A stretch of DNA of 64,000 nt from JANMES01 sp038329865 (GCA_038329865.1 JBBQNK010000022.1:8605-72604); one strand, 5' to 3'; positions 49,092-59,129 are shown, counted from the first letter of the stretch. Program-made: numbers and translations. Notes: generated from the letters alone by a model not told the origin.

Positions 49092-50677
49092 TACTTCATC
49101 CGCAACACCAGCGCCGCGCCGTCGGTGCTGGTGCGAATTTCGTAAACCCAGCCCAGATTCATCACGCCCGCGAATTCCGAAGCGAGGAGTTTCGCCCCTT
49201 GCTCGGCGTTCGCGTCGGGGCCGATGCGGGTGGTGAATGCCAGCACGTTCGAGCGGACGCCGAGCGTGAAGACGCCGTCGGCGTATTGCTGGATCAGCTC
49301 GACGGCGCAGTCGGCGGCGCGGTCGATCAGGTTCGGGAGCAGGCTTCGGACCATTTCGCCGGCCGGGCCGAGGAGGGCGGTCGGGAGGTCGAGCTTGGTC
49401 TGCTGGTGGAGCGCGGCGTCGATCTGCTTGGCGATGTCGGACTGCCGGCTCGTGCTGTTGGAGCGGATGATGCTCGATTTGTCCGAGTCGAAAAGCTCGG
49501 CGATGAGTGAATCGTTGACCATCACGCGCGAAGGCGCCTCGGCCGGCGCGGCGGCGAGAATCTTCGCGGCGTCCTCGCCTTTCCGCAGGCGAACCAGTCG
49601 CTTGATTGCGGTCTTCGGCTGCTTGGTGTTTTCTGAGGCGAACAAAATCGCACGGCTGATCGCGTGGCGGACTTTCTTGTCCATCAACGCGTCGGGCGTG
49701 CAGGTGATGCCAAGCACCTGGCTGGCTTCGGCGGGCATCGGGGCGATCTCGATCTCGTCGGCATGCGCGTAGCCGAGCTTGGCGAGTTGGTTGGCGATGA
49801 AGACCAGGTACGCCGCCTGCCGCAGCGGCAGCGGGTCGGTTGTTTCGAAGGCTTTTTCCGGGTGGTGGTGGAAGCGAATCGCCTGCACGAGATCCGACGG
49901 CAACGCCCACGTGTGCGCGAGCGACGCGCCCAGGCCGGCGTGATCCGTGCCGAGCAATCGCGCCTCGCGATGCCGGCCGTCCTCGTTGTCGACGGCGGCG
50001 GCCTCGGCGATTTGCGTGCGCAGCGACGGCTGCGAGATCATCGCGAGCTTGCCGATGTCGTGCAGCAGGCCGAGGGTGGAAACGAACCCGCGGTCGACTG
50101 AGCTGACGCGATCGGCCAGCACTTCCGCCACGTAACTGACGGCCAGCGAGTGCACCCACAAATCTTCCGCTTCCGTCGCGGCCGCGCCGGTGGCGGGGAG
50201 CATTTCATCGAGACGCAGACGGATCAGCACGGATTTGACGAGTGCCAGCCCGAGATAACTCACAGCCTCCGTCACGGACGTGATTTTTCGCTTCAGCCCC
50301 ATCGCGGAGCTGTTGACCGTGCGCAGCAGCGTGGCCGCCAACACCGGATCGCTCGCGGCGACGACGCCCACTGACGCGGCGGTTGAATTCGCGTTCTGCA
50401 CTTCGCGCAGAAGTTCCACCACGACATTCGGCAGCGGCGGGATCTGCGCAAGCGTCTGCCGCACGTCCGGCAGCATCTCGCCGACGGAGTGCGATACGTC
50501 GGCCGACTGCGGCACGCGGATGCGATAACCACAGGGCGTGACGATGTACTGGTCGACCGTGCCGTGCGTCGGGTCGACTTCGGTCATCGTGTTGTTGACG
50601 TCAAGTTCGGAAGAAGTGCCCGCCCCGCGCAAACCCAGCAGGTCGAGAAGCCAATCGATTAATCCAATGCTGCTCAT
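49091..50677 (-). CDS. HDOD-domain protein
   Basis: 528 residues. HDOD domain at about 65-300: PPLPNVVVELLREVQNANST, ASDPVLAATLLRTVNSSAMG, LLHDIGKLAMISQPSLRTQI and FHHHPEKAFETTDPLP. HDOD domains are catalytically weak HD-like domains used for regulation of motility, biofilm or division. N-terminal 50 residues and C-terminal 180 residues belong to no domain I recognise; the end (TRIGPDANAEQGAKLLASEF) may be a sensor. Single gene. Confidence 0.85.
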   Translation of the reverse strand: MSSIGLIDWLLDLLGLRGAGTSSELDVNNTMTEVDPTHGTVDQYIVTPCGYRIRVPQSADVSHSVGEMLPDVRQTLAQIPPLPNVVVELLREVQNANSTAASVGVVAASDPVLAATLLRTVNSSAMGLKRKITSVTEAVSYLGLALVKSVLIRLRLDEMLPATGAAATEAEDLWVHSLAVSYVAEVLADRVSSVDRGFVSTLGLLHDIGKLAMISQPSLRTQIAEAAAVDNEDGRHREARLLGTDHAGLGASLAHTWALPSDLVQAIRFHHHPEKAFETTDPLPLRQAAYLVFIANQLAKLGYAHADEIEIAPMPAEASQVLGITCTPDALMDKKVRHAISRAILFASENTKQPKTAIKRLVRLRKGEDAAKILAAAPAEAPSRVMVNDSLIAELFDSDKSSIIRSNSTSRQSDIAKQIDAALHQQTKLDLPTALLGPAGEMVRSLLPNLIDRAADCAVELIQQYADGVFTLGVRSNVLAFTTRIGPDANAEQGAKLLASEFAGVMNLGWVYEIRTSTDGAALVLRMK

Positions 50678-50783
50678 ATTGGCTTACATCGGGCGAGAAT
50701 CGGGCGCGCTTAACGGATGGGGGGCTGGTGAGGGCGGGGTCTGATAACGATTGGGAAATCGCGAGGCGAAAAAAATGAGAATG

Positions 50784-50864
50784 CTTGTCATCCTGAGGTA
50801 CTCCGAAGGATCTGGCTGAACTCCCCTGGACGCCAGATCTTTCGGAGTACCTCAGGATGACGAG
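50784..50864. repeat. Word palindrome (CTGAGGTACTCCGAAGG)
   Basis: Arms 50784-50816 and 50832-50864, 33 bases each, complementary at 31 positions, 15-base loop. Between the HDOD gene and the dehydrogenase gene (28 bases before its end). Confidence 0.9.
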
Positions 50865-50891
50865 TCTTCAATCTGCGACTTGAATTTTCTA

Positions 50892-51872
50892 TCACACGAT
50901 CCGATCAATGAGTTCCTTACCGGACGTGAAGCACACAAGATTCTCCACGAAATGCCCCACTAGCCGCTCGAACTCATTCACGTGGCCGCCGGCGATGTGG
51001 GGCGTAATGTAGCAGTTGGGGGCCGACCAGAGCGGCGAATCGGCGCCGAGCGGTTCGGGCGTGGTGACATCCAGATACGCGCCGGCGAGCCGGCCGGTCT
51101 CTAAACACGCGAGCAGGCCTTGCTGATCGACCGTCGTGCCTCGGCCGACGTTGTAGAAGTGGGCGTGATGGCGCATCTTCGCCAGCCGCTCGACGTTGAA
51201 GAAACCCTCCGACTCCGGCGAGGCGGGGAGAATGTTCACGATGTGGTCGGCCGTCGCGAGCAGAGCGTCGGCCTCTTTCGGCGTGACGACTTTCACGCCG
51301 GGGCAGCTCGTGGGGTTGCGCTTCACGGCGATCAGGTTCATCTTGAACGGCGCGAGCATTTCCACCAACCGCCGGCCGATCGCGCCGAAGCCGTAGAGGA
51401 TGACCGTCTGGCCCTGCAGCAAAAATGTCTTGTAGCGCGTGTCGGCGTACACCCACGATCGGTCGCTCGACTGATCGCCGAGGCACGCCGGCAGCATACG
51501 CGAGTTGGCGAGCATCATCGCCAGCAGGTGCTGAGCGCACGGCTCGTCGTACACGCTGGAGGAGTTGGTGAACGCGCTGCCGCGGGCTTTCATAGCAGCT
51601 TTGAATCTATCGGTGTCGTAACGCGTGTAGCCGGCGCTGGTGAGGTGCACCCACTTCACGTTTGGCAGCTTGACGACTTGGTCCGGATCGGGCTGGCCGA
51701 AGGCGATGTCGGCGTGGGCGAGATTCGGGTCCGCCTCACCGGCCGAGAGATTCGTCGCCGCGAGCTTGGCGGGGAAAATCAACTCGTGCGGCACGATGGC
51801 GGCTTTGAGCTTGGCGGTAATCTCCGCGGGAAAGGTGGCGTTGCACCAGATCGTGAGTTTGTCTTTGGCCAT
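50892..51872 (-). CDS. D-2-hydroxyacid dehydrogenase
   Basis: 326 residues from ATG 51872. NAD-binding site ILYGFGAIGRRLVEML, catalytic Arg in FYNVGRGTTVDQQGLL, Glu and His in YITPHIAGGH. Glyoxylate/hydroxypyruvate-reductase-like or erythronate-like group; substrate not predictable. A word palindrome lies between its start and the cstA start. Confidence 0.9.
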   Translation of the reverse strand: MAKDKLTIWCNATFPAEITAKLKAAIVPHELIFPAKLAATNLSAGEADPNLAHADIAFGQPDPDQVVKLPNVKWVHLTSAGYTRYDTDRFKAAMKARGSAFTNSSSVYDEPCAQHLLAMMLANSRMLPACLGDQSSDRSWVYADTRYKTFLLQGQTVILYGFGAIGRRLVEMLAPFKMNLIAVKRNPTSCPGVKVVTPKEADALLATADHIVNILPASPESEGFFNVERLAKMRHHAHFYNVGRGTTVDQQGLLACLETGRLAGAYLDVTTPEPLGADSPLWSAPNCYITPHIAGGHVNEFERLVGHFVENLVCFTSGKELIDRIV

Positions 51873-51895
51873 GCGGTATAGATACAAAGAGTGAA

Positions 51896-52019
51896 CCACG
51901 AAGTCACGAAGAACACGAAGGAAGGCAAAACCAGACGAGTTTCACGCTCAGATTTTCCGCACTTTGGGGGTCGAAGTTGATCAGCCGAAAACTGCTTCGT
52001 GCTCTTCGTGACTTCGTGG
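51896..52019. repeat. Word palindrome (CACGAAG type) before cstA
   Basis: Arms 51896-51920 and 51995-52019, 25 bases, complementary at 24 positions, 74-base loop. Arms are made of CACGAAG words. 13 bases before the cstA ATG and 23 bases after the dehydrogenase start on the other strand. Confidence 0.88.
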
Positions 52020-52032
52020 TAAATTATCTTTC

Positions 52033-54219
52033 ATGAACGCAATGCCTCTTCTCGTCGGCGTGTTGTGCGTGATGGCGATCGCGTATCGGTACTACAGCGC
52101 GTTCCTGGCCGCGAAGGTGGCGACGCTCGACGACTTGCGGACGACGCCGGCGGTGGTGAACGACGACGGGCAGAACTTTCATCCGACCAACAAGTGGGTT
52201 CTCTTCGGCCATCACTTCGCGGCCATCAGCGGCGCGGGCCCGCTCATCGGCCCGGTGCTGGCGGCGCAGTTCGGCTACCTGCCGGGGCTGCTGTGGATCG
52301 TGATCGGTGTCTGCCTCGCGGGGGCGGTGCAGGATTTCCTCGTGCTCGCGATGAGCATCCGCCGCGGCGGGCGGTCGCTGGCGCAGATCGCGTTCTCCGA
52401 CGTAGGCAAGGTGGCCGGCGTGGCGGCGACGGTGGCGATTTTGTTCATTCTCGTGATCGCGCTGGCGGGGCTGGGAAAGGTTGTGGTGAAGGCGCTGGGC
52501 GGGGAGGAAGTGAAATTTCCGACGCCAAGTGTCTTGGTATTACCCGCGGACAAACCGATCGTTCCGGGAGAAAACGGCACGTTTCAAGTACCGGCGGGTG
52601 CGGGCTTTGCATGGGATCAGCACGGGTTCATGCTAATCAACGAGTCGTTTCAAATGCGTAGCCCGCAGGGACTGATTGGTACCGGCGGCGAGAGTTGGGG
52701 CGACATTGTTGCCGGAAAGCAAACGGCGCTTCAGCATATGGGAAATGGATCTTGGATATATTACCCACTACCGAGCAACGCAATTCGCGTCATCCCCGGC
52801 AGTTCCTGGGGCACCTTCACCATCGCGATGACCATCCCCATCGCGCTCTTCGTCGGCCTGTACATGTACAAGCTCCGCCCCGGCCACGTGGTCGAAGCGT
52901 CGATCATCGGGGCCGTGCTCACACTGGTCGCGACGGTCGTCGGCGGGATGATTCCCGGGTCGCCGCTGGAGCCGTTCTTTAATTTGAAGGATTATCAGGT
53001 CATCTGGGCGATGGCGATTTACGGCTTCATCGCCAGCGTGCTGCCGGTGTGGATTTTGCTCTGCCCGCGGGATTATCTCAGCAGCTTTCTCAAGATCGGC
53101 ACGATCGCGATCCTCGTCGGCGGGGTGATCATCGCCAATCCGCACATGGAAGCGCCGGCGATCAACCACGCGTTCCTCGGCGGCGGGCCGGTGCTGGGGA
53201 AATCGTCGGCCATCTTTCCGTTCCTGTTCATCACGATCATGTGCGGGTCGATCAGCGGCTTTCACGCGCTGGTGAGCAGCGGCACGACGCCGAAGATGAT
53301 CAAGAAGGAATCCGACGCCCGCATGATCGGCTACGGCGCGATGCTCATTGAAGGGCTCGTTGGCGTGGTCGCGATGATCGCCGCCAGCACGCTGCCGGTG
53401 GGCGATTACTACGCGATGAACGTGGACCTGGCCAACATGCCGGCGGTGCACGAATCGATACTGCAAATCCCCGGCGGCGGGATCGAGCACATCGCCGATT
53501 ACGAAGCGCTCACTCAGGAAAGCCTGCGCGGCCGAACCGGCGGGGCGGTCACGCTGGCCGTCGGCATGGCGCATATCTTCGACACCAGCGCGAAGCGCCT
53601 CGGCGCCGCGACGGCCGGCACGCTGCAGGCGATGTGGAAGTACTGGTACCACTTCGCGATTATGTTCGAAGCGCTGTTTATTCTGACGACGATCGACACC
53701 GGCACACGCATCGGGCGGTTTCTGCTGCAGGAAGTGATGGGTAAGTTCCACCCCAGACTCGGCCTGCACGGATCGGTCTTCGCCTCGATCTTCAGCACGG
53801 CCGTCATCGTGGCGGCGTGGTGTTACTTCATCCGGGCGAATAATTTCGCCGCCATCTGGGCGATGTTCGGCGTGGCGAACCAGATGCTCGCGGTGATCGC
53901 GCTGGCGATCGTCTCGGCGTATCTCGCGGGCGCAGGGAAAATGAAATACCTCTGGGTCAGCGCCGGCCCGATGATCGTCGTCGCGACAACGACCAGCACC
54001 GCGGCGGTGCAGATTTTACTGCGCCAATGGAACACGCTCGTCGCCCAAGCCAACGCCGCCAAGCCCGATACGGCGATGCAGTTCAACGCGGTGATCACCG
54101 GAAGCTTGCTGCTGCTGATCCTGCTGTGCGGGGCGATTGTGGTGGTGACGTGCGGGATCAAAATTCTCCGCACGGATCTCCCCGGGACACAAAAAAGTCT
54201 ATCCCCAGCGGCCGCGTAA
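52033..54219 (+). CDS. cstA: Carbon starvation protein CstA-like transporter
   Basis: 728 residues, 15 or more membrane helices. N-terminal signatures YRYYSAFLAAKVATLDD and HHFAAISGAGPLIGPVLAAQ and the later MCGSISGFHALVSSGTTPKM are diagnostic. CstA/BtsT proteins take up peptides or pyruvate during carbon limitation. Between residues about 160 and 255 it has an extra, more hydrophilic loop with less conserved sequence. Controlled in other bacteria by cAMP or sensors; no such gene here. Confidence 0.93.
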   Translation: MNAMPLLVGVLCVMAIAYRYYSAFLAAKVATLDDLRTTPAVVNDDGQNFHPTNKWVLFGHHFAAISGAGPLIGPVLAAQFGYLPGLLWIVIGVCLAGAVQDFLVLAMSIRRGGRSLAQIAFSDVGKVAGVAATVAILFILVIALAGLGKVVVKALGGEEVKFPTPSVLVLPADKPIVPGENGTFQVPAGAGFAWDQHGFMLINESFQMRSPQGLIGTGGESWGDIVAGKQTALQHMGNGSWIYYPLPSNAIRVIPGSSWGTFTIAMTIPIALFVGLYMYKLRPGHVVEASIIGAVLTLVATVVGGMIPGSPLEPFFNLKDYQVIWAMAIYGFIASVLPVWILLCPRDYLSSFLKIGTIAILVGGVIIANPHMEAPAINHAFLGGGPVLGKSSAIFPFLFITIMCGSISGFHALVSSGTTPKMIKKESDARMIGYGAMLIEGLVGVVAMIAASTLPVGDYYAMNVDLANMPAVHESILQIPGGGIEHIADYEALTQESLRGRTGGAVTLAVGMAHIFDTSAKRLGAATAGTLQAMWKYWYHFAIMFEALFILTTIDTGTRIGRFLLQEVMGKFHPRLGLHGSVFASIFSTAVIVAAWCYFIRANNFAAIWAMFGVANQMLAVIALAIVSAYLAGAGKMKYLWVSAGPMIVVATTTSTAAVQILLRQWNTLVAQANAAKPDTAMQFNAVITGSLLLLILLCGAIVVVTCGIKILRTDLPGTQKSLSPAAA

Positions 54220-54242
54220 CGGCGCGGTTTTTTAGTCTTCAC

Positions 54243-54449
54243 GTAGCATGGGCTTCCAGCCCATGTCAAACGATCGTCGAGCGGACGTTCATCGCCCAAA
54301 GGTTGAAAAACCACGCTTCGAGCGGGCAGGCTTTTCTGCGAATGCGAAACGCGAAACGAAGACTTCCCGCTCGTGTCGTGGTTTTTCAAATTTTGTGCGC
54401 TTTAAGTGCGTTCAAACTTGGTTTGACACGGGCTGGAAGCCCGTGCTAC
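54243..54449. repeat. Nested palindrome GTAGCATGGGCTTCCAGCC
   Basis: Outer arms 54243-54270 and 54422-54449, 28 bases, complementary at 26 positions. Inside, a second pair of arms (GTTGAAAAACCACG near 54301 against CGTGGTTTTTCAA near 54378) pairs again, so the whole 207 bases fold back. It lies after cstA, in a 512-base stretch (54220-54731) that has no gene. Confidence 0.85.
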
Positions 54450-54731
54450 TTGAAATTCGTTTCCCAATGATGCCATTCTTTCAGCGGCTAGGGATCCGGC
54501 ATTCCGTCCAAGAAACCCCCTCGGGGGCGAAATTCCGCGGTTCTCTCAATTGACTTTGCACCGCCCGCATTTATACTTTCCCCCCTTCCAAGCTCCCCGT
54601 GCGCGATGACGGAAACTTGTTTGGGATTCAACGTCGGCGGATTGATGTATTTTCCGCCCTGACGTTGCGGCGACGCCGACTCGCGTTGGACACTCGGAAA
54701 CGTGACATCGGTGTTCACTGCAAACGGCTTC

Positions 54732-54803
54732 GCTGCCATAGCTCAGTGGTAGAGCGCCACCTTGGTAAGGTGGAGGTCCAGGGTTCAAGCCCCTGTGGCA
54801 GCT
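54732..54803 (+). tRNA. tRNA-Thr(GGU)
   Basis: 72 bases: acceptor GCTGCCA/TGGCAGC with discriminator T, D arm AGCTCAGTGGTAGAGC, anticodon stem CCACC/GGTGG around TTGGTAA giving anticodon GGU, T arm CAGGGTTCAAGCCCCTG. CCA not encoded. The tRNA-Thr lies just upstream of tuf, as in many bacteria. Confidence 0.95.
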
Positions 54804-54825
54804 TTGGCGACATTCTGGTTGAGAT

Positions 54826-54960
54826 GTAGGCAGAGGGCAGGCGTCAGCGGGCAGTAGGCAGCTGGCAGCAGGCAGTAAAAAATTGCAGTTCCATCTGCGA
54901 TTTTGATTTACTGCCAGCTGCCGGCTGCCCGCTGCCTACTGACCCCTGCCTACTGCCTAC
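54826..54960. repeat. Word palindrome (GGCAGN type) trnT/tuf
   Basis: Arms 54826-54879 and 54907-54960, 54 bases each, complementary at 45 positions; both arms are a hexamer GGCAGN repeated nine times, and most mismatches fall on the variable sixth base or its neighbour. Begins 23 bases after tRNA-Thr. Confidence 0.9.
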
Positions 54961-55046
54961 CCGAAAACTCTCAACCAGTTGTCGAGTTATTAGTCAGTGG
55001 GGCGGCCTCGACAACCGCTCGGCAAGAAATTTTCGGAGACTCTGTC

Positions 55047-56243
<1,197 letters not shown>

Positions 56244-56250
56244 ACTGAAA

Positions 56251-56324
56251 AGGGCGTTAGGCGTTAGTAGTTGGGCGTTAGAAAACGCCTTTCACTAACG
56301 CCTAACGCCTAATTCCTAACGCCT
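56251..56324. repeat. Word palindrome (GGCGTTA type) tuf/rpmG
   Basis: Left arm 56251-56281 and right arm 56295-56324, about 30 bases with a one-base gap, made of GGCGTTA words. 10 bases before the rpmG ATG; fills the tuf-rpmG gap. Confidence 0.88.
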
Positions 56325-56333
56325 GGTGTTTTT

Positions 56334-56498
56334 ATGGCAAAAGAAAATCGTGAAATGGTGTGGCTGCAATGCACCGAGACCGGCGATCTGAACTACCGCA
56401 CCGAAATCAAGGTGGCCGGTGGCGTTCAGAAAGTCGAACTGAAGAAGTACAGCAAGCGGTTGCGCAAGCACACGCTGCATAAGGTCAAGAGGAAGTAA
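56334..56498 (+). CDS. rpmG: Ribosomal protein L33
   Basis: 54 residues from ATG 56334: REMVWLQCTETGDLNYRTEI and ELKKYSKRLRKHTLHKVKRK are clear L33. Only one cysteine is left of the four zinc ligands, so this is the zinc-free (C-minus) form. The gene is too short for usual ORF cut-offs. Standard tuf-rpmG-trnW-secE-nusG order. Confidence 0.95.
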   Translation: MAKENREMVWLQCTETGDLNYRTEIKVAGGVQKVELKKYSKRLRKHTLHKVKRK

Positions 56499-56508
56499 TC
56501 AGTATTGA

Positions 56509-56554
56509 GGGGCAAGGGGCAAGTGAAGACTTGCCTTTGCTTGCCCCTTGCCCC
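56509..56554. repeat. Word palindrome (GGGGCAA type) rpmG/trnW
   Basis: GGGGCAAGGGGCAAG at 56509-56523 and its exact complement at 56540-56554; a third copy of CTTGCCCC at 56561-56568. Sits between rpmG and tRNA-Trp. Confidence 0.88.
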
Positions 56555-56575
56555 TGGATACTTGCCCCTTTTGCT

Positions 56576-56648
56576 ACGCCGGTAGCTCAATTGGCAGAGC
56601 AGCCGTCTCCAAAGCGGCAGGTTGTAGGTTCGATTCCTACCCGGCGTG
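56576..56648 (+). tRNA. tRNA-Trp(CCA)
   Basis: 73 bases: acceptor ACGCCGG/CCGGCGT with discriminator G, D arm AGCTCAATTGGCAGAGC, anticodon stem GCCGT/GCGGC around CTCCAAA giving anticodon CCA, T arm TGTAGGTTCGATTCCTACC. CCA end not encoded. Its place between rpmG and secE is the classical one. Confidence 0.95.
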
Positions 56649-56657
56649 CTTGGCTGA

Positions 56658-57191
56658 ATGAATCGAGTTGTTATGGCGTCTGTAACGAAAAGCGAAAAGA
56701 TGGCGACTGACCTTACCGCTCCCGGCCCCGACGACTCCGGCGATCAAAAACGCCCGGAGAAGTATGTTCGGCCCGCCGAATCCGGAATGTTCACCATCGT
56801 CAAGCGCGGCCAGGGCTACTGGACGCGCATGGGAACCGCCATCGTCGCGGTCATGCTCATCGCGCTGATTTCGATCAACCTGGCGCAGATCCTCAAGGGC
56901 ACTTTCTCCGTCAAGCCCGGGCTCTCCATCGGGTTCGGCGTGCTGACGGGTGTCGTCCTGTCGCTGCTCTCCTGGCGGCTGATGAACAAGCCCAGCCATG
57001 TGGAATTCCTCATCGCGACCGACAGCGAGATGAAGAAGGTGAACTGGACCAGCAAGGCCGACCTGATCGGCGCTACCAAGATCGTCATCATCTTCATGTT
57101 TTTCATCGCGGCGTATCTGCTGCTGATGGATGTGATTTTCGGCTATTTCTTCAAGTTGATCACCGTGCTGAAGACCGGCCCGTTCGGCTAA
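56658..57191 (+). CDS. secE: SecE with long N-terminal extension
   Basis: 177 residues; SecE is usually 60-130. The SecE domain is at the end: FLIATDSEMKKVNWTSKADL and IVIIFMFFIAAYLLLMDVIF (one helix). Before it lie two more helices (GTAIVAVMLIALISINLAQI and IGFGVLTGVVLSLLSWRLM) and a 40-residue hydrophilic head. E. coli SecE also has three helices, but here the first loop is longer. Component of the SecYEG channel. Start at 56658 or 56673. Confidence 0.9.
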   Translation: MNRVVMASVTKSEKMATDLTAPGPDDSGDQKRPEKYVRPAESGMFTIVKRGQGYWTRMGTAIVAVMLIALISINLAQILKGTFSVKPGLSIGFGVLTGVVLSLLSWRLMNKPSHVEFLIATDSEMKKVNWTSKADLIGATKIVIIFMFFIAAYLLLMDVIFGYFFKLITVLKTGPFG

Positions 57192-57207
57192 TAAAAGGCT
57201 CAATGCA

Positions 57208-57750
57208 ATGCAATTTTTCGTTCTCAGAGTCGCGAGCAACAAGGAAGACCGCGTACGCGAATCTCTGGCCCGCAAGGTCAAGATCGAAGGCCTCGAGCCG
57301 CAGGTCGGCCGAATCCTCGTACCGATCGAGCGCGTCCGCTCGATGAAGCAGGGCGTCCGCAAGGAATCCGATCGCAAGAAGTACCCCGGCTACGTCTTCA
57401 TCGAACTCGAGCTCGACAAAACCGGCACCATCCCCGAAAAAGTCTGGTTCACCATCAAAGAAACCGACGGCGTCGGCGATTTCATCGGCAGCAACGGCAA
57501 GCCCAGCGCGATGAGCCCGTCCGACCAGGCCAAGATGCTTGAAGAGGCCGAACGCCCCGACGACGCACCAAGCCTGCAGACCGGCTACAAGAAGGGCGAC
57601 AAGATCAAAGTCACCGACGGCGCGTTCATCAACTTCGAAGGCGACGTCGACGAGATCATCCCCGACAAGGGAATGGTCCGAATCATCACCACAATCTTCG
57701 GCCGGCCCACTCCGCTGGAGTTGGAATACTGGCAGATCGAAAAAATGTAA
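57208..57750 (+). CDS. nusG: Transcription termination/antitermination factor NusG
   Basis: 180 residues. NGN domain (VLRVASNKEDRVRESLARKV, KKYPGYVFIELELD) and a KOW domain (YKKGDKIKVTDGAFINFEGD). An acidic insert DQAKMLEEAERPDD separates them. NusG couples RNA polymerase to Rho and the ribosome. Starts 16 bases after secE. Confidence 0.95.
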   Translation: MQFFVLRVASNKEDRVRESLARKVKIEGLEPQVGRILVPIERVRSMKQGVRKESDRKKYPGYVFIELELDKTGTIPEKVWFTIKETDGVGDFIGSNGKPSAMSPSDQAKMLEEAERPDDAPSLQTGYKKGDKIKVTDGAFINFEGDVDEIIPDKGMVRIITTIFGRPTPLELEYWQIEKM

Positions 57751-57761
57751 GGAAAAGGGTT

Positions 57762-58127
57762 ATGCGGTCATCGTACTTAGTCGTTTTGTTGACGTTGGCA
57801 GTGATCGTTGGTTGCGATAGCCTTAAGGGCTTCATGCCCGCGCCGACGGCGAATAAGGCCGTCACGATTCCGGGATCCGCAGGATTGGTCTTTTACGGCA
57901 CGGCCGACACGATGTCGCTGCCGGCCAATTCGCCCGGCGCTTACTACGTCGCGGAAGATGACACGAGCAAAGTAGTCACAGTGTTCAACGTTCTGCCGGG
58001 CCAGTCGTCGGCCGCAGCGCTTACGCCGGAGCTGAAGAATCAGCTCGACGCGCACCGGAAATACCGCGTGTACTACCTCAGCAACAAGAACGCGACGAAC
58101 CCGACGACGATCCCGATGGTCGGGTAA
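57762..58127 (+). CDS. Lipoprotein inserted in nusG-rplK operon
   Basis: 121 residues with signal peptide and lipobox (VVLLTLAVIVGCDS). The mature part (YYVAEDDTSKVVTVFNVLPG) is a small beta-rich domain; no family recognised. Eleven bases after nusG, so likely co-transcribed; such an insert between nusG and rplK is unusual. Confidence 0.65.
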   Translation: MRSSYLVVLLTLAVIVGCDSLKGFMPAPTANKAVTIPGSAGLVFYGTADTMSLPANSPGAYYVAEDDTSKVVTVFNVLPGQSSAAALTPELKNQLDAHRKYRVYYLSNKNATNPTTIPMVG

Positions 58128-58141
58128 GCAAGTTGAGCGTT

Positions 58142-58173
58142 GTTTAGCCGCACCGCTCGCGGGGCGGCTAAAC
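58142..58173. terminator. 10-bp hairpin after lipoprotein gene
   Basis: GTTTAGCCGC (58142-58151) and GCGGCTAAAC (58164-58173), exact complements with a 12-base GC-rich loop; no T run. Transcript hairpin that could protect or separate the upstream messages. Confidence 0.45.
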
Positions 58174-58192
58174 GCGGAAAAGCCCGTGTGAT

Positions 58193-58498
58193 ATGTTCCG
58201 GTTCATTCAATATTACGGGCAATTCCAGGACGCCAAAGGTCGTTTCGGATCGCTCCCCGGATGGGCGAAATGGCCGATCCTGATCGCCGCTATTCCGGGG
58301 ATAGTGCTGGCGCTCTTGTCAATTGTCGCATTAGGGGTTAGTATCCTCGCCCTTTTGCTCCTGACCCTGCCGACGTATCGGCTGATGCAAGTGCTGACCG
58401 GGTCGGGAGTTCGGCCGAAAAATGCCGAAGAGCCGGAATTCGTGCCGCAACCGCCCGCTTCGGGCCGGCGGCACATTGATGTGAAAATCGTCGAGTAA
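58193..58498 (+). CDS. Small membrane protein before rplK
   Basis: 101 residues with one long hydrophobic region (WPILIAAIPGIVLALLSIVA, continuing LGVSILALLLLTLP, about 27-60) and a Pro-rich cytoplasmic tail ending RRHIDVKIVE. Family unknown. Between the lipoprotein and rplK, same strand. Confidence 0.55.
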   Translation: MFRFIQYYGQFQDAKGRFGSLPGWAKWPILIAAIPGIVLALLSIVALGVSILALLLLTLPTYRLMQVLTGSGVRPKNAEEPEFVPQPPASGRRHIDVKIVE

Positions 58499-58532
58499 AA
58501 TCGGCAAGTTACTGACAGAATAGAAGGCAGTC

Positions 58533-58961
58533 ATGGCTAAGAAAGAAATCACGACCGTGTTCAAGCTCCAGGCGCCCGCGGGCGTCGCGACCCCGGCTCC
58601 GCCCATCGGGCCGGCCCTCGGTCAGAACGGCGTGAACCCCGGCCAGTTCATCCAGAAATTCAACGCCGCCTCCGCCCACCTCAAGGGCAAGATCATCGGC
58701 TGCGTCGTCACGGTATATAAGGATCGCACGTTCGACATCGAGCTCAAGAGCCCGCCGTCGGCCGAGCTCCTGAAAGAAGCCGCCAAGGTTCCTAAAGGCT
58801 CCGGCGAACCGAACAAGAACAAGGTCGGCAAAGTGACCATAGCCCAGTGCAAGAAGATCGCCGAGGAAAAAGGCAAGGACCTGAACTGCTTCGACTTCGA
58901 CAAAGGCGCGCGAATCGTCGCCGGCCAGGCGCGGTCGATGGGCATCACGGTCGAAGGCTAA
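58533..58961 (+). CDS. rplK: Ribosomal protein L11
   Basis: 142 residues, the standard length. VFKLQAPAGVATPAPPIGPA, GLNPGQF-type site as GVNPGQFIQKF, and the RNA-binding C-terminal domain (IAQCKKIAEEKGKDLNC, ARSMGITVEG). First gene of rplKAJL. It binds 23S rRNA in the GTPase-associated region. Confidence 0.97.
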   Translation: MAKKEITTVFKLQAPAGVATPAPPIGPALGQNGVNPGQFIQKFNAASAHLKGKIIGCVVTVYKDRTFDIELKSPPSAELLKEAAKVPKGSGEPNKNKVGKVTIAQCKKIAEEKGKDLNCFDFDKGARIVAGQARSMGITVEG

Positions 58962-58967
58962 AACAAA

Positions 58968-59053
58968 TTGTGGATTTCGGATTTCGGATTGCGGATTGCG
59001 GATTGAAAACGCAAACGCATTTAAATCCGCAATCCGCAATCCGAAATCCGCAA
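58968..59053. repeat. Word palindrome (GGATTTC/GGATTGC type) rplK/rplA
   Basis: Left arm 58968-59004 (six words) and right arm 59023-59053 (five words), complementary except for one extra word on the left and one base. Occupies most of the rplK-rplA gap. Confidence 0.9.
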
Positions 59054-59129
59054 TAGAATGGCCGAACCACGGGCCGTAACAGTGGGAGCTTCCGCCGAGC
59101 ATTTACCGGCGTAGAGGAGCGATTTAGTA

